Shown: positions 24,401-36,366 of the stretch, in pieces
Layout: every line of letters starts with the position of its first letter
Position numbering within the stretch: the first letter of the stretch is position 1
Assembly: GCA_963693285.1 (NCBI GenBank)
Contig: OY848923.1
Location: forward strand, 3,606,038 to 3,670,037
Direction: 5' to 3'
Origin: Xestospongia muta
Lineage: Eukaryota > Porifera > Demospongiae > Haplosclerida > Petrosiidae
DNA: 64,000 bases
Program-made: the position numbers and the translations under genes
The notes under the pieces: model-generated
What the model was told of the DNA's origin: nothing
Seen by the model: the letters and a program-made list of their open reading frames with translations, nothing else
Databases searched by the model: none

Positions 24401-26125
24401 TAAAGAAATAACTGACTAATTATTTCAACTTTCAAGTCTAGTAATGCAATATTAGATGCACTACTTCTATAATAACTAGTTAACTATTAATATTTCTTTT
24501 ATCATGTGTGTAATTAGTCCAGTCTACATCAAACTGGTAGTATTACTAACATTTGTGTATATACATTTATGAATACATGTGTAGTATTGTTTATATGTTT
24601 TAGTTAGTATTACATGTACATCATGTAAGTATAGGTAATGTTACATGTAGTGTATAATACATGTACTATTATATAACAGGTAACCTTGTTATGTACTACA
24701 TAGTATAGTCTTATTACTATCATATTATGTTATACTAGTAGTACTACATTGTATACCGCCATTAGTACTGTTGTGTTCTCTCATATAGTCCTCAATGATG
24801 GTCAATGGTCAATGGGGTTCATATTAGACTCTAAAGATCTGATCTCAACTGATAGATATCAGCAAAGAGTGCTAAAACAACTCGCAGAAGGAAGAAGAGA
24901 ATGGATACATCAAGAAAAGAAACTAAACATGAGACAAAAAGAAAAAGAGGCTAAATCTATTGCCCAGCTTCTTACAGATGATGATTTACAACAGACAAAA
25001 GATCAATATCACAGACAGCTACAGGAGCAACAACAACAGATACAAGAGTTAGAACATCAGTTACAGGAGTATCAAGATGAAATACAAGAAACAAGACAAT
25101 TTAGAGATCAATATCAACAAAGTAATCTTAGTCTTCTACAACAACTTCAACAAACAGAGCAAGCTCGACAAGATATTGTACAACAACTATACCAATCTCA
25201 ACAAATGGTTCGTAATCAAGGTCATCAACTACAGGAGTCTCAACAAATGGTTCGTAATCAAGGTCAACAACTACAGGAGTCTCAACAACAACTACAACAG
25301 TGTCAAGAAACAGTTCGTCAGCTACAAAATCTTTGTTGTCAACCTGACCAACCTCATTGGGTTGTGAGTAAAGATGAAGTGACCATGACACAGGAGATTT
25401 TAGGGGGTGGAGCATATGGTGAAGTTAAAGTGGCTGTTTTTCGAGGTCTAAGAGTAGCTGCCAAGTCTCTCCATGGTATGATCATCTCAGACTATAACCA
25501 AGATGTTTTCTATAGAGAAATGGACATTGCTTCTAGAGTACGTCATCCTAATCTTGTCCAATTTATTGGAGCTACCAGAGTAGGTACACCCATTATTCTT
25601 ACAGAGATCATGGCTACAAGTCTCTACAATGAGCTCCAGAAGAAGCCCTTGACACGATATCAAATACTTGGTATCAGTCGTGATGTAGCTTCAGCTCTTA
25701 ACTACCTCCATTTATGGAGACCAGACCCTATTATCCATCGAGATATTAGTAGCCCTAATGTCCTATTAGAACCATCAGTTGGTAATAGCTTTAAAGCTAA
25801 AGTAGCTGATTATGGAGCAGCTAACCTCCAACAACAAGCAATGACATTAATGCCTGGAAACCCAGCCTATGCCTCTCCAGAGTCCAAATCTAATGATCCT
25901 GAGAGCCAAACTCCAGCAATGGATATCTACAGCTACTCTGTACTCCTAATGGAAATGATCCTTCATCGTCTACCTGCTATGACAATTGCAGGAAGAGAAC
26001 AACAAGCTAGTCATGTGTCATGGCCTCCTATGTCCTCTCTTATCAAGAGGTGCCTTAAACGTAATGGTCATGATCGTCCAACTATGACACAGATCTTAGA
26101 GGAACTTAAACAACTGAAAATTTAG
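21469..26125 (+). CDS. Kelch / coiled-coil / TKL protein kinase
   Basis: Six exons join in phase into 794 codons: 21469-21481, 21613-22146, 22730-22890, 22970-23152, 23994-24150, 24789-26125. The N-terminal half (about residues 5-350) has kelch-type repeats: VIGDNLYLWGGG, KIYYFGGW, RLLIIGGV, RAIIFGGFVNGRASNTLYILD and PALMVIGGK. Next comes a Gln-rich coiled coil with imperfect QQMVRNQG-QLQES repeats. The C-terminus is a TKL-type kinase: GGGAYGEV loop, VAAK lysine, HRDISSPN catalytic loop, DYG in place of DFG, ASPE in place of APE. All core catalytic residues are present, so activity is plausible. Specificity (Ser/Thr or Tyr) cannot be told. There is no signal peptide, so it is probably cytosolic. 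A polyadenylation signal AATAAA is at 26263-26268. Confidence 0.9.
23549..23818. mobile_element. Palindromic MITE-like insertion in kinase intron 4
   Basis: The left arm (from TGTGACCATAAATTCGAAAA to GAACAGGAAGTTATT) and the right arm (from AATAACATTGACTTCCTGC to TAATTATGGTCATATC) are imperfect inverted repeats of about 110 bp separated by a short loop. There is no coding capacity. Exact ends and target duplication are unclear. Confidence 0.6.
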
Positions 26126-26780
26126 TAAGTGACATTATCATATTGTGTATGATATTTTGTATATTTTGTAATGAGTGACTTTCTTTGTTTATGGTTTTAT
26201 TTTTCTACTATTAATTATGTAATAGTGTGTTAACATTATATTTTTTGTGATATTAGTTTTATAATAAATGTTGTTTCTTTGGTTTTTATTTGTTATACAC
26301 TTTACCCTACACTTACAGTATGTGTTACAATTGTATTATTTATATGTTTAGCTATTGTTTTATTTCCTTTGTTATCTTATGACTAATAAATTGGTGTACA
26401 TTTATATGCTATGATTTACTTGGAGTGTTAGTTTTCATAATTATCTTTTGTTAACATTACTTTTTGAAAAGACTATTTTCCTTGTAGTGTAAGTTTTAAT
26501 GAATTATTGACAATTTTATGCCAAGGTATTTGATGACACTTTTAAACAATTGTGATAATCATCTAATTGCTCCTAAAGATTTTCTTTATATACAATATTA
26601 TTGTGTACTTTGGAATAGGGATATATACACAGGATAGATATCTCAAAGTAATGGGGACAGATTATTGTCAAAGTTAATAAGCTTTATGGCTTAATATAAT
26701 TATTATAACATCACTGTAGATGAGACAGTACAGTCTCTAAGTTGTATGTAGATCAACTAGTCTATTAAATTAAACAGCAA
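26126..26780. other. Downstream flank of the kinase gene, no gene seen
   Basis: Contains the kinase 3'UTR and its AATAAA at 26263-26268, then AT-rich spacer with no other recognised feature. Confidence 0.45.
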
Positions 26781-26792
26781 AATGAATGGCTT

Positions 26793-27240
26793 ATGAAGTT
26801 TATGGTAGCTCAACATCTTGATGCTCTCCTACAGGTAAGTACTATATATCACCTGCACAATGATGGATGTGAAATTGTGTTTTATAGTACTTTGATACTT
26901 CTCTATCTAATGTTGAGTAAGATGTCAATTTATCATTCAAACATCAAGGTAAAAATAGCTACATTGAGTTATGTATTAGAGAAGAGCAAGACCGTTCACT
27001 TCAAGGATGGAATGTCTATCCTTATTTACATCCTACCAGGATACAAAACATTGACAAAAGTAATGATGAAATATTTACTCTATTGATAGACAAAGTCAAG
27101 GAATTGTTGATATATTTGGAGCATATACTCCTCCACAATTTCTTTCTTGTCTAGTAACAGTAGCTGCTATTCCAAGTGATACTACTGTCAGTAGATATAT
27201 AATTGAAAACTTTTCAAGGATTTGGTGTCACTTACTTTGT
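26793..27240 (+). pseudogene. Degraded coding relic, family unknown
   Basis: Pieces read as protein. NEWLMKFMVAQHLDALLQ ends at a GTAAGT donor near 26834. After an acceptor-like CAAG the frame gives NSYIELCIREEQDRSLQGW, NVYPYLHPTRIQNIDKSND and EIFTLLIDK. It then shifts by one base into GIVDIFGAYTPPQFLSCLV and AAIPSDTTVSRYIIENFS before a stop near 27243. The frame shift and short extent indicate decay. No domain recognised. Confidence 0.4.
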
Positions 27241-27657
27241 GAGTAAAGCGGGTAACCATTGTTGGTTTCTTATACAAAAATTATATTATAGACTTCATCA
27301 TGTCATTCCTTATAAGTTTTAGATTGAGTATACTACAAGAATGGATGTATTGTTGGATAGATATAATGCTAGATGAAGTAATACATGGATGAATGGATAA
27401 ATGAATGTTACTATCGATGTGTGGATAATGATAAATTCATGGATGATATTAACCTGATTTGACGAATATCATTTCCAATTATAGTTAATATACACTACAT
27501 ATACAACTGTCTATGTATGATTTTGAAAATACATAGGACTAAAATTTATCATTAGGTTTACTTGAAGGTACAAGCCGCTACTGATTTCAGTGATAGGTCT
27601 ACACAATGCAACTATTAAAATTATTCTAAATCATTTTATTATAGATCAATAAGAGAG

Positions 27658-27852
27658 ATGTTGATCACTTTAATCTGTCAATTGCAAAGAGTGACAATCC
27701 TCCAGTTATTAATATTGGCTGATCCAGATTCAAGTAACTTTAAAATAACATCTACAACTTTGTACTTATTGAGAATATTGAAGTCTCAGATATCAAAGTC
27801 AATCGTCATATGTTGTGAATTAGTTGAAGTGAATTGGTTGCATAAAGGTTGA
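27658..27852 (+). pseudogene. Relic similar to 1210-1345
   Basis: The stretch about 27690-27815 resembles about 1210-1345 next to the DEATH-like fragment: GTGACAAT-CTCCAGTTATTAAT, then GA-CCAGA-TCAAGT, then TATTGA-AATATTGAAGTC. The frame shared by both copies reads LQLLIL-DPDSS. The two loci are probably decayed members of one gene family. Function unknown. The flanks 27245-27650 and 27853-28410 hold nothing else recognised. Confidence 0.4.
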
Positions 27853-28411
27853 TATTGTATGAGCAATAAATAAATCTCATTATTGTCATGTCTTGTAAGT
27901 AACATATTAATGTTATTAAATTGTAATACAGAAACATTTGCCTTTAGGATTGTGATGCATATTCAAACATCTACAAAACCTCTGTTACATTGTCATATGT
28001 CATATCAATATAGCTGATGTGTGTCATCTTGGTATTAATACTATACTAATGAAGAAACCTAAGATAATATACTAAAACAATATCTTTTTGATGAAAATAC
28101 TAATAGTGATATTCAATACTGATATTCAAAATCATTTGAAAGTCATTATTAAGACTTAAACTATAACTAAAACTGCAGACAGAAATACAACTAAAGTACA
28201 ATATATATAACAATGGAATTTGTTTGAACATTAAACTGATTCACGGGTTACATGCATTCTCATATACCAAGAAGATTTAAATATATTTACACCATAAATA
28301 CATACATACATTATATAATCAGTACTCATACACATATACATCTAATATTAGATATCACATACCAGTACTTAGACTTGGGATATCTACAACAGTGCTGCTT
28401 TGAATACTATA

Positions 28412-28600
28412 TAACACTGTAAAAACTGATTGGTTGACTAACCAATATATTGTTATACAGCTTGCGTGTAGCATACTTATCATGATGCTAGAAAGTAAAT
28501 ATAAAACCTAAAATAGAAAGTAAATGTAACATCATTTATTTCTAATTATTAATCAAAAAATGTTACATTGACTTTCTATGTTTACTTAATCCTCCCAGTT
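28412..28600. mobile_element. Truncated MITE, same family as 33835-34074
   Basis: It begins CACTGTAAAAACTGATTGGTTGA, then CCAATATATTGTTATACAG, matching the left end of the complete palindromic element at 33835. Inside, AGAAAGTAAATGTAACAT is followed by ATGTTACATTGACTTTCT, a second inverted pair. The matching right terminus is absent. Confidence 0.5.
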
Positions 28601-28719
28601 ATTTATGATGTACAAAGTGATATATCTCTATAGTTAACAAACCAGCATTATATAATGTACTCCTCATATTGAAAGGATATATGTATTGTTTCCATTTATC
28701 AATGTTTCTTTTTTCTAAT

Positions 28720-31260
28720 TTAGTTGCTCTTTCTCCACTTGAAACTAATATTACCAGATATTACTATAGACCAGTCTATGCTGGTACACCATTAACACAG
28801 AATTGTTCATTAAAATAGATGACTTGGCAGATATTAACACAAGAGTGTCATTTCAAAGAACAAAGATGGAATGATTGTTCAAGAAAACTCTGGAGTTACT
28901 ATTAATTTTATTACTATTTTTATTAGAGTATGTATCCTTTCTCTCCTTTAATCAATTGAACATAAATAGATAATGGACAAAGAGATATATGTATTGATAA
29001 GTAGAAGCATTGGTGTAACAGTACTATTTTTATTGGATTGTTGTGTTTGAATGAAATATTCTATTGCTTGGTTATATTTATTTTTAATAATATAAATATA
29101 TAATACAATAATTAGAATGACATTTCACTCACATTTCAAGTACATGTCCTTCTTTCGCTAGTTCTAGTTGCTAAAGACTTTTTAGTGACACCAGTTAATA
29201 CACCAGCAGTGGCAAACTCCTCAAATATCTGACATATTTTATTATACAGTGTATTACAACAAATCCATTGATTCAGAAATGATGAAATCTCTTCTAATGT
29301 TATGATGTCATTGGAGGACTAGTTCTTATAGTGCTGACTACCAATTCACAATATCTGTGACTATTAATATTAATGATGGAGTACCTCAAGAGATCCCCCT
29401 AGTACATTTGACTGTTGCTGGTATGTGCTCTACTCATAAATAAGCTGTTTACCTTATAAGTGATATTGATAGCTATATTTAGCAGCTGTTTTCAAGACAA
29501 GGCAACAACAGTACCACCCAGATTGTTTCAAAAGTATATGCTCAATTATACAATAATAATTGAAACAAATATAAATAAAATATATACAAAACTACCTTTA
29601 GTGTGTCATTATTGATTGAATTGGTCAATATACATATAGCATGAATGTTAATTGTGTATACAGAAAGAGTCTGAATTATAACAAATGTAAGTACAATCAA
29701 GAAAGGGCATTATCTTAACACAATTCATTATTAAGTATAGTATTAATCCCGTTTATTTAGTACAAAAGATGGATGAACTCTATAGGAGTGATATTTGAGA
29801 CCTTAGCTTCACCAACATTATTAAAGAATATGACACACAAACTGTTGTGACTGTAGTATTTCAAATGTTAATGCTCAAGACAAAGGAAAATACTTGTGTA
29901 TAGTAGATTATACTAAATTTAGTACTGCTATAGATAGTTCTGTATCTTTTACATTGCAACCAGAAATAGTATCTTATAAATATAAGTATACTTCTTAGAT
30001 ATGATTATATTTATGGAGTTATGGTATCCTATCCCAGTAGTTTGCATTGTATATAGATGTATTTGTCAATAGTCAACTAGCCAACATTATATGAAGCCTG
30101 ATTTATATATAATTTAGTTCTCATGTTGAAAGGATATATATATTGTTCCACTCATCAATGTTTCTTCTTTCTAATTTAGTTCCTCCAGTTGAAAGTAACA
30201 TTACCAAAGTTACTATGGACCAATTTATGCTTGTACACCATTAACAGAGAATTGTTCATTAAAATGGATGACTCAGTAGATATTGTGTCATTTCAATGGA
30301 CAAGATAGAATGATTGTGTAAGATGACTCTCAAGTTACTATTAAATTTATTACTATTTCTTCATTGGAGTATGTATCCTCTCTCTCCTTTAATCCATTGA
30401 ATATAAGAGATAATAGACAATATCACTGTTATGTTTCTGTGGTACCAAATGTGACTGACAATTATATATTCAATGTTAGTGCAAATACTAGTAGTAATAT
30501 TTCAGTGAATAGTGAGTTAAAAATAATTTGCACGCTTAATATAAATTATACTTTTATTTATTTAAGAGACATAAAAATTAATATAATATAAAATGTAATC
30601 ATAGACAGCATGGCTAATTCTCTCAAAATAGACATGAACACTGTAACTCAACTTCCATCTACTGTTACTATTACTGTAAGTAGGACATTAGTTGTTAGAA
30701 GTGATATAATAATTGTCTGTACAAGTAAATAATGAGTTTATATACTTGAAACATTATGGTTATTGTGTTACAGTGCCACCTACAGATGATGGTTCCAGTA
30801 GTACTGGATTGGTCATTTGTTTATCAGTGGTATTGCATTTATTATTATATTTTTTTTGTTTTAATTATCCTATATGTTTATATATATATGTAAATTTCAA
30901 TACTGATGGACTGGATAGATAACAACTAAATTAAACATTTACTGAAGATTTTCTATATGTTTTAATACAGATACAGAGAAAAGGATATTGTCATTACCAT
31001 AAGTCCAAGTTATATTATAGTTAATAGACATACTACATTGTTAGTTACTATGTACTATAGAATGCTATTATTTGTCTTTTCACTGTCTTATAGTAGTATT
31101 CCTACAGAGCTAATAAATACCATTATTTCAGTAGAGTCTTCAGAAACCGCATATGTTCAAATGATAACAAAGACTCCACATGCAGGTTATACTACTTCTC
31201 AATTTACCGATACACAATCATTAGAATACTCATATCCATATGTTGGCATACAACCTTAAT
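28720..31260 (+). pseudogene. Decayed Ig-domain receptor paralogue
   Basis: Exon-sized remnants follow the order of the intact receptor at 34545-53891. Two starts of an Ig exon lie after TTTAG acceptors near 28722 and 30180 (PLETNIT; PPVESNITK). Ig C-terminal halves are at 29340-29420 (YQFTISVTININDG), 29870-29985 (DKGKYLCIVDY) and 30364-30510 (LSFNPLNIRDNRQYHCYVSV). A transmembrane-like exon is near 30777-30880 and a tyrosine-containing tail at 31120-31260 (ESSETAYVQM to YPYVGIQP, then stop). In-frame stops and frame changes interrupt the first exons, and the N-terminus is missing. The gene seems to have been a shorter receptor of the same family. Confidence 0.65.
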
Positions 31261-32640
31261 TATGTTACTGATGATGTTGTTATTATATTTGTTGTGGACT
31301 ATAGAGTAACAAAATGTTTCATTTATTATGTTCATTAATATAACCCATTCTTCCTATATAGATATACTCAATAAAGTGAATATCTGATAGACCATACATT
31401 TAACCTATTCATGTTCATTTATCTTGCATATATAACATGATGATGAGATATATGTATTGGGAAGTAGTAAGCATTGCTGTAACAGTACTATTTTTTAAAG
31501 ATTTTTGTTGTATTGTTGTGCTTGAATTAAATATTCTATTGCTTTGTTTTATTCATTTTCAATAATATAAATGTATAATAATATTTATGGAAATGTTGTA
31601 TGTTTGTTATTTATGTTTTTATCATATTTATTGCTTGCCTTTGCAATTATTTTTGTTATTGTTTTCTCTGTCAAGTAGATGAAAGCATGTCATTGATGTA
31701 TATGTGCATACTAAACAAGATGTGTCATATGTGTTATATATAGCTGTGAAGTAGTAATCAACCTTATATGGTATAATAATAAAATATTTTCCACTTTGCA
31801 CATCCTAAGATTGTTTTGGACCACATGTTAACCATGTATACATATATAATTTATTCAACGGGTTTATATACACTGTCAGTGAGGGAGTGCATGCGGTTAC
31901 AGTATTATCATATCTACCATTGTTAACACTGTCATAATTTTACTCATAACACTTTTGACAGGAATTCTATCAAGACAGTTACACTTCATGTTATAGTGTA
32001 GTCACATTATTGGCTAAAACAACCAGTCAGTGATATATGTACATGCAATAAATGCACATGTTCTACTCTATCTACTACCTCAGTTTAATTTATCTTTGTC
32101 TAAATTACATACAAATATATATTAAAAGTACAACTATATTATCCACTTGATAACACCAGTCCATTCAGTGATATTTAAAAATTTATATAACATGAAATAG
32201 AACTCTTAACTGGACAATCACTGATGTCAAAGTGCTAGAAATGATTGTTTATAGATTCGATAGAGTTTTCAACTTTTTTGCTTTATTATTTTTGATAGCA
32301 AAAATCACCAAAGGAGGACTATATCTCCTGTTTGTAGATACAAAGAAGATGTTGATACTATTCCAGACTCTATTGTTGTTACTACACCAACTGAAGTGTT
32401 AGTTAATAGTTGATAGTACAACAGTGTGAGTGATGTTATAATTATAGAAATGTTCCTGTAGAGGCACTACAAGAAAATTTTTAGATGAGTCTTTAGCAAC
32501 AACAGATTACGTGTTACCAGTAGTTACCACTGATATATCAGTGACTCCATGTCCAGTAAATGCTACTGTAACATTCACCAAGACAAAGTGAATGTCAAGA
32601 CTAAATTAAGTTATCTACATTTGATGCAATAATTACAGAA
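31261..32640 (+). repeat. 3' flank of the decayed paralogue, similar to 54450-55030
   Basis: Several stretches correspond in order to 54450-55030: TTATGTTACTGATG versus TTATATTACTGCTG after the stop; CACTTTTGACAG followed by TTATTGGCTAAAACAACC versus CATTTTGACAG and TTATTGGTCAAACAACC; and GATGTCAAAGTGCTAGAAA versus GGTGTCAAAGTGGTAAAAA. Near 32337-32405 and 32465-32590 short open stretches (DTIPDSIVVTTPTEV; ATTDYVLPVVTTDIS) look like further relic tail exons. No intact gene is present. Confidence 0.5.
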
Positions 32641-33832
32641 ACTAAATTTTTTTAACTATATTAATAGTATTGTTGACATTATTCTATGTTAATACTATTA
32701 GCAATAATTGATGCTAGAATTGTATGTATGAGTAGTGTTATTTTTTCTTTGTTCATTGATATTTTTCAATCACGTTCACTATTTACAACGAGTATGTTTC
32801 TAGTATTTTTTACTTATCTTATGATTGCAGTTGGTATTAGACCGATATTAATAATGATCATTGTTAATAACTGGTTAAGGACTACTGAAGTTATTATATC
32901 ATTCAAAATCATTTATCTGCTGTTACTTGCCTCTTTAATAATATATTTTGAATACTTAAATAACACCATTCTACATATAGTGTAAGTGTATTGGTTAATG
33001 ATGTATTTAATATAATAACAGTATTGGAGTTCATATTTAATAAGCAACATTGCTCTTAATAACATCATCATATGTGATAATGATAATAGTGATAATTTTT
33101 TAATACTTTATTAAATAAAATATTGATATAGACAAATATCAGTGTAACATTAGTGTTGTAATGAACAGGGAGCCAGCCTGTAGCTACATAAAAATGTATA
33201 ACTCTCTATTGTTAGTATATGAGCCTATTTAGTAGACATTGTTTGTCTCAATCAAATTACTTCTCCTTTTAAGCAATGGCTGTGTTTCAATTTTTTACGT
33301 TGTGTTTTACGCCATAGACAATTTATTTTAAGAAATGATGTCATTATGATGTCATAATAATTCTTGACCTTTTGATGTCTCCACAAGCTAGCATTTTAAC
33401 TGTGAGTGTGTAATTTAACGATTCCTTTCTGTAATTTTAAATCTTAGAAATTGAAATATAATCTTTATAAGTGCTTCTAATAAATACATTTTCTTTTGCT
33501 AATTGTGACAGTTAATGTGACAGTAGGGAGATAATATTTCATAATGGTCCTCTAGTGTACCACAAACACGCTTACCATTATGAATATAGTTTCTATTGAA
33601 GCTCAGAGATTGATGATCAATTAAATGATATTGTTAGAGATATGGCTTTCAAATTAAGACTTATTCTTATGTCAGGAAAATCACAACTGTTCAGGATTCA
33701 TACTGGCCAACATAATCATTTGGAAATGAAGTCAAACATACAGTAGATACAGTAGATAGTCAACTAAATAAAACAATTATGTTTGTCACAATGAAGGCTA
33801 TCAATTTCTATTGGTTATGTATGATGTGTTCA
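32641..33832. other. Intergenic, no gene supported
   Basis: One hydrophobic 99-codon frame (32686-32985) reflects AT-rich composition and shows no motif. Nothing else is recognised. Confidence 0.4.
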
Positions 33833-33834
33833 TA

Positions 33835-34074
33835 CACTGTAAAAATTGATTTGTTGATTTAACTAATATATTGTTATACAGGTTGCATGTAGAAAAAATT
33901 AGAGTAATGTAAAAGTAAACGTAACACTGTTTTTACTACGCACTACAGTTTGTGCAGCTTTAGTGCATTAGTAGTAAAAACATTGTTACGTTTACTTTTA
34001 CATTACACTAATTTTTCTACATGCAACCTGTATAACAATATATTAGTTAAATCAACAAATCAATTTTTACAGTG
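33835..34074. mobile_element. Palindromic MITE, 240 bp, TA target site
   Basis: The element is an almost perfect inverted repeat: the left arm (CACTGTAAAAATTGATTTG) and the right arm (CAAATCAATTTTTACAGTG) each extend about 105 bp around a 25-30 bp centre. TA flanks both sides (33833-33834 and 34075-34076), as expected for Tc1/mariner-type target duplication. There is no coding capacity. Confidence 0.9.
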
Positions 34075-34076
34075 TA

Positions 34077-34544
34077 GTTAGATCATTCTAAATTGAATGG
34101 CTGTTTCTATCCAATTAATTTGCTGTTTTATGATTACATTTTTTAATGGAATACTTGATACTTGTAACATATGTAGCTGTTACCTATCAAACATAATATC
34201 AACGAGAAAATCAAAATTTAATATAATAGATTATAATGTACATAAATATTATATGATGTTTATATTGTGTTTGTAATGACACTATATAAACAATTTATAT
34301 ACATGTTTAATGTTATATATTATACTCTTACCAAATCACTAAATTACCTCAATATAAAGTTTGAGGCAAAAACATGTGACCTTAACTCTGACTAAATGGC
34401 AAATGTAACCATTTCATATGAAGATGTGAGTAATGTTGTTATATCGTTTTCTCTATAATGGCAATTTTTATAGTACTAGAGTAATGGAGTAAAATGACAC
34501 AGCAGTAATTATTTTAATATAAACTTTACTACATTATAGTCACA
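34077..34544. other. 5' flank of the giant receptor gene
   Basis: AT-rich, and no promoter motif is evident. A pyrimidine-poor acceptor-like ACATTATAG lies five bases before the start codon, so a 5'UTR intron is possible. Confidence 0.35.
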
Positions 34545-36366
34545 ATGATACAACAACAGTTAACTGGACTATTGATATTCATGATTATAGCACTAGGAGA
34601 GGCTGCATTTGGTACACTACCTCCTCGACCTACTACTGGTTAAGTATATACAATATTATACTATATGTTTATATTATAGTATTATATAGGTGTGAGACTT
34701 TATCTAAGTTATGAGAATAGAGTAATACCTAACTACTTTATTATGAGAGCCAGTCAGTTCTATGATTTGGATCAAAATGGTGATGGTCAAAATGATGGTA
34801 TATGGTGTCAGAGTGCTCTTAATGAGAGTATGATAGGTGTCTGGTACTTACCTAATGGATCACTAGTACCTACACAAAGTGGTGCTACTCCATTACAATC
34901 ATATAATACTGATGTCCCTGGTCAAGTGGGTCTACTTAGACATGGTGGGCTAGCTTCATTTCAAGGACTATACTCTTGTATTATTCCTAATGAAGAAGGA
35001 GTAAATCAGACACTATATGTAGCTATATACGGTGGTATTGGGTTTGATTACAGTGGTGAGTTTTATATTATTTAATGCATTTATGCATTGTATTATGGAA
35101 ATAGTGACTTTGATAATAGTGGAGAGTTGTATGTACTTGTAATGCTCAGAGTTTAAAACCAACCATTAATTTAGCCAAGACTTTACTATGTTTTTTTTCA
35201 AAAAGTTACAATAAGAGCACAAACACAATACATAATATATTTATTATGATTAGTAATTAAATTATTTATCATTATAGCATTGTAATTGCAAATTTGTATT
35301 CTAATTAAATATTTGTGTACATTACTTTATAGCTGGTCCTGTGGTGGATCGTAACAGAAACCTTGAATTTAATGTACTCTCTACAAGAGATGCTAATCCT
35401 CCAGTGTTCATTCTCTACTTTGAAGTCACAAACACACCTCCTACAACAGTGACATGTTCTGTTAATGGCAATACATTTAATATTACTGCGAAAGATTTAT
35501 ATCGTGTACCTGATATATCTACTGATCCTATTAGAGTAGCTGTGATTGCAACTATAAGGCTAAGAGAAGCTGGTGAATATACTTGTATTGTTAGAACAGA
35601 TTCATCAATAAAATCATTTCCTACTGCTACTACTCCTGGTATAAATATTAGTGGTAAGGTACAACTTTAATGTCATTATAATAATATAATTGTAATCACT
35701 AGTAACTGATATACCTACTGACGTAAATTCTACCAGAACTGGTCTAACATCAGCTCTACTTACATGGTCACCTCCCATTAATAATACTCCACTAGTAGTA
35801 GGTTATGAGGTGTTCCTTGATATATCTAATGGTACGAGAGTTAGTATGGAGACAAATACTACTGAACTAAATATAACTTCACTACAACCTGATGTCAATT
35901 ACACTGCATTTGTTGTAGCTTATGGAGGAGACCTACCTAGTGAGCATATTAATACTACAATGTCTCAAGGTAACCTCACTTGTTATATTCACTCACATTG
36001 AAATTTATGTGTCTCTTTAATCAGTTGTATCTGCTGAGATAGCTGGTCCCAATACTCCATTGTCATATGGTTCTAACTTTACAGTAAGATGTACAACCAC
36101 TTTATCTGTTGAACTCAACGAAGTCGAAATACAAGTGATGTGGACTGATCAGGACAGAAATCCTATTAATATGACTACTGGGGACTTATCAGTTAGTAGT
36201 GGATTAGATACTAACACATTACTGGATACTAATACATACACACTGGAATTGAACTTTAATAATCTTCAAGCTTCTCAAGTTGGAAGATATACATGTCATT
36301 CAACATTTATTGAACGAGACAATGACTTGTTTATATTACCAAGACATTTTATTGTGTCTGTACAAG
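34545..36366 (+). other. Receptor exons 1-5: signal peptide, Ig, Ig-like, FN3, Ig
   Basis: Exon 1 34545-34638 starts MIQQQLTGLLIFMIIALGEA, a typical signal peptide. Exon 2 34690-35055 is a V-like Ig domain (GIWCQSALNES ... GLYSCII). Exon 3 35333-35653 is Ig-like (VTCSVNG ... EAGEYTCIV). Exon 4 35703-35969 is FN3-like (LLTWSPPINNTPLVVGYEVF ... VNYTAFVVAY). Exon 5 36025-36366 is Ig (VRCTTTLSV ... GRYTCHST). An N-terminal FN3 between Ig domains is unusual, since FN3 normally clusters next to the membrane. Confidence 0.85.

Noticed and set aside
32686..32985. Hydrophobic 99-codon frame
   Set aside because: AT-rich composition alone yields Ile/Leu/Phe-rich frames. There are no splice links, conserved motifs or repeats of it elsewhere.
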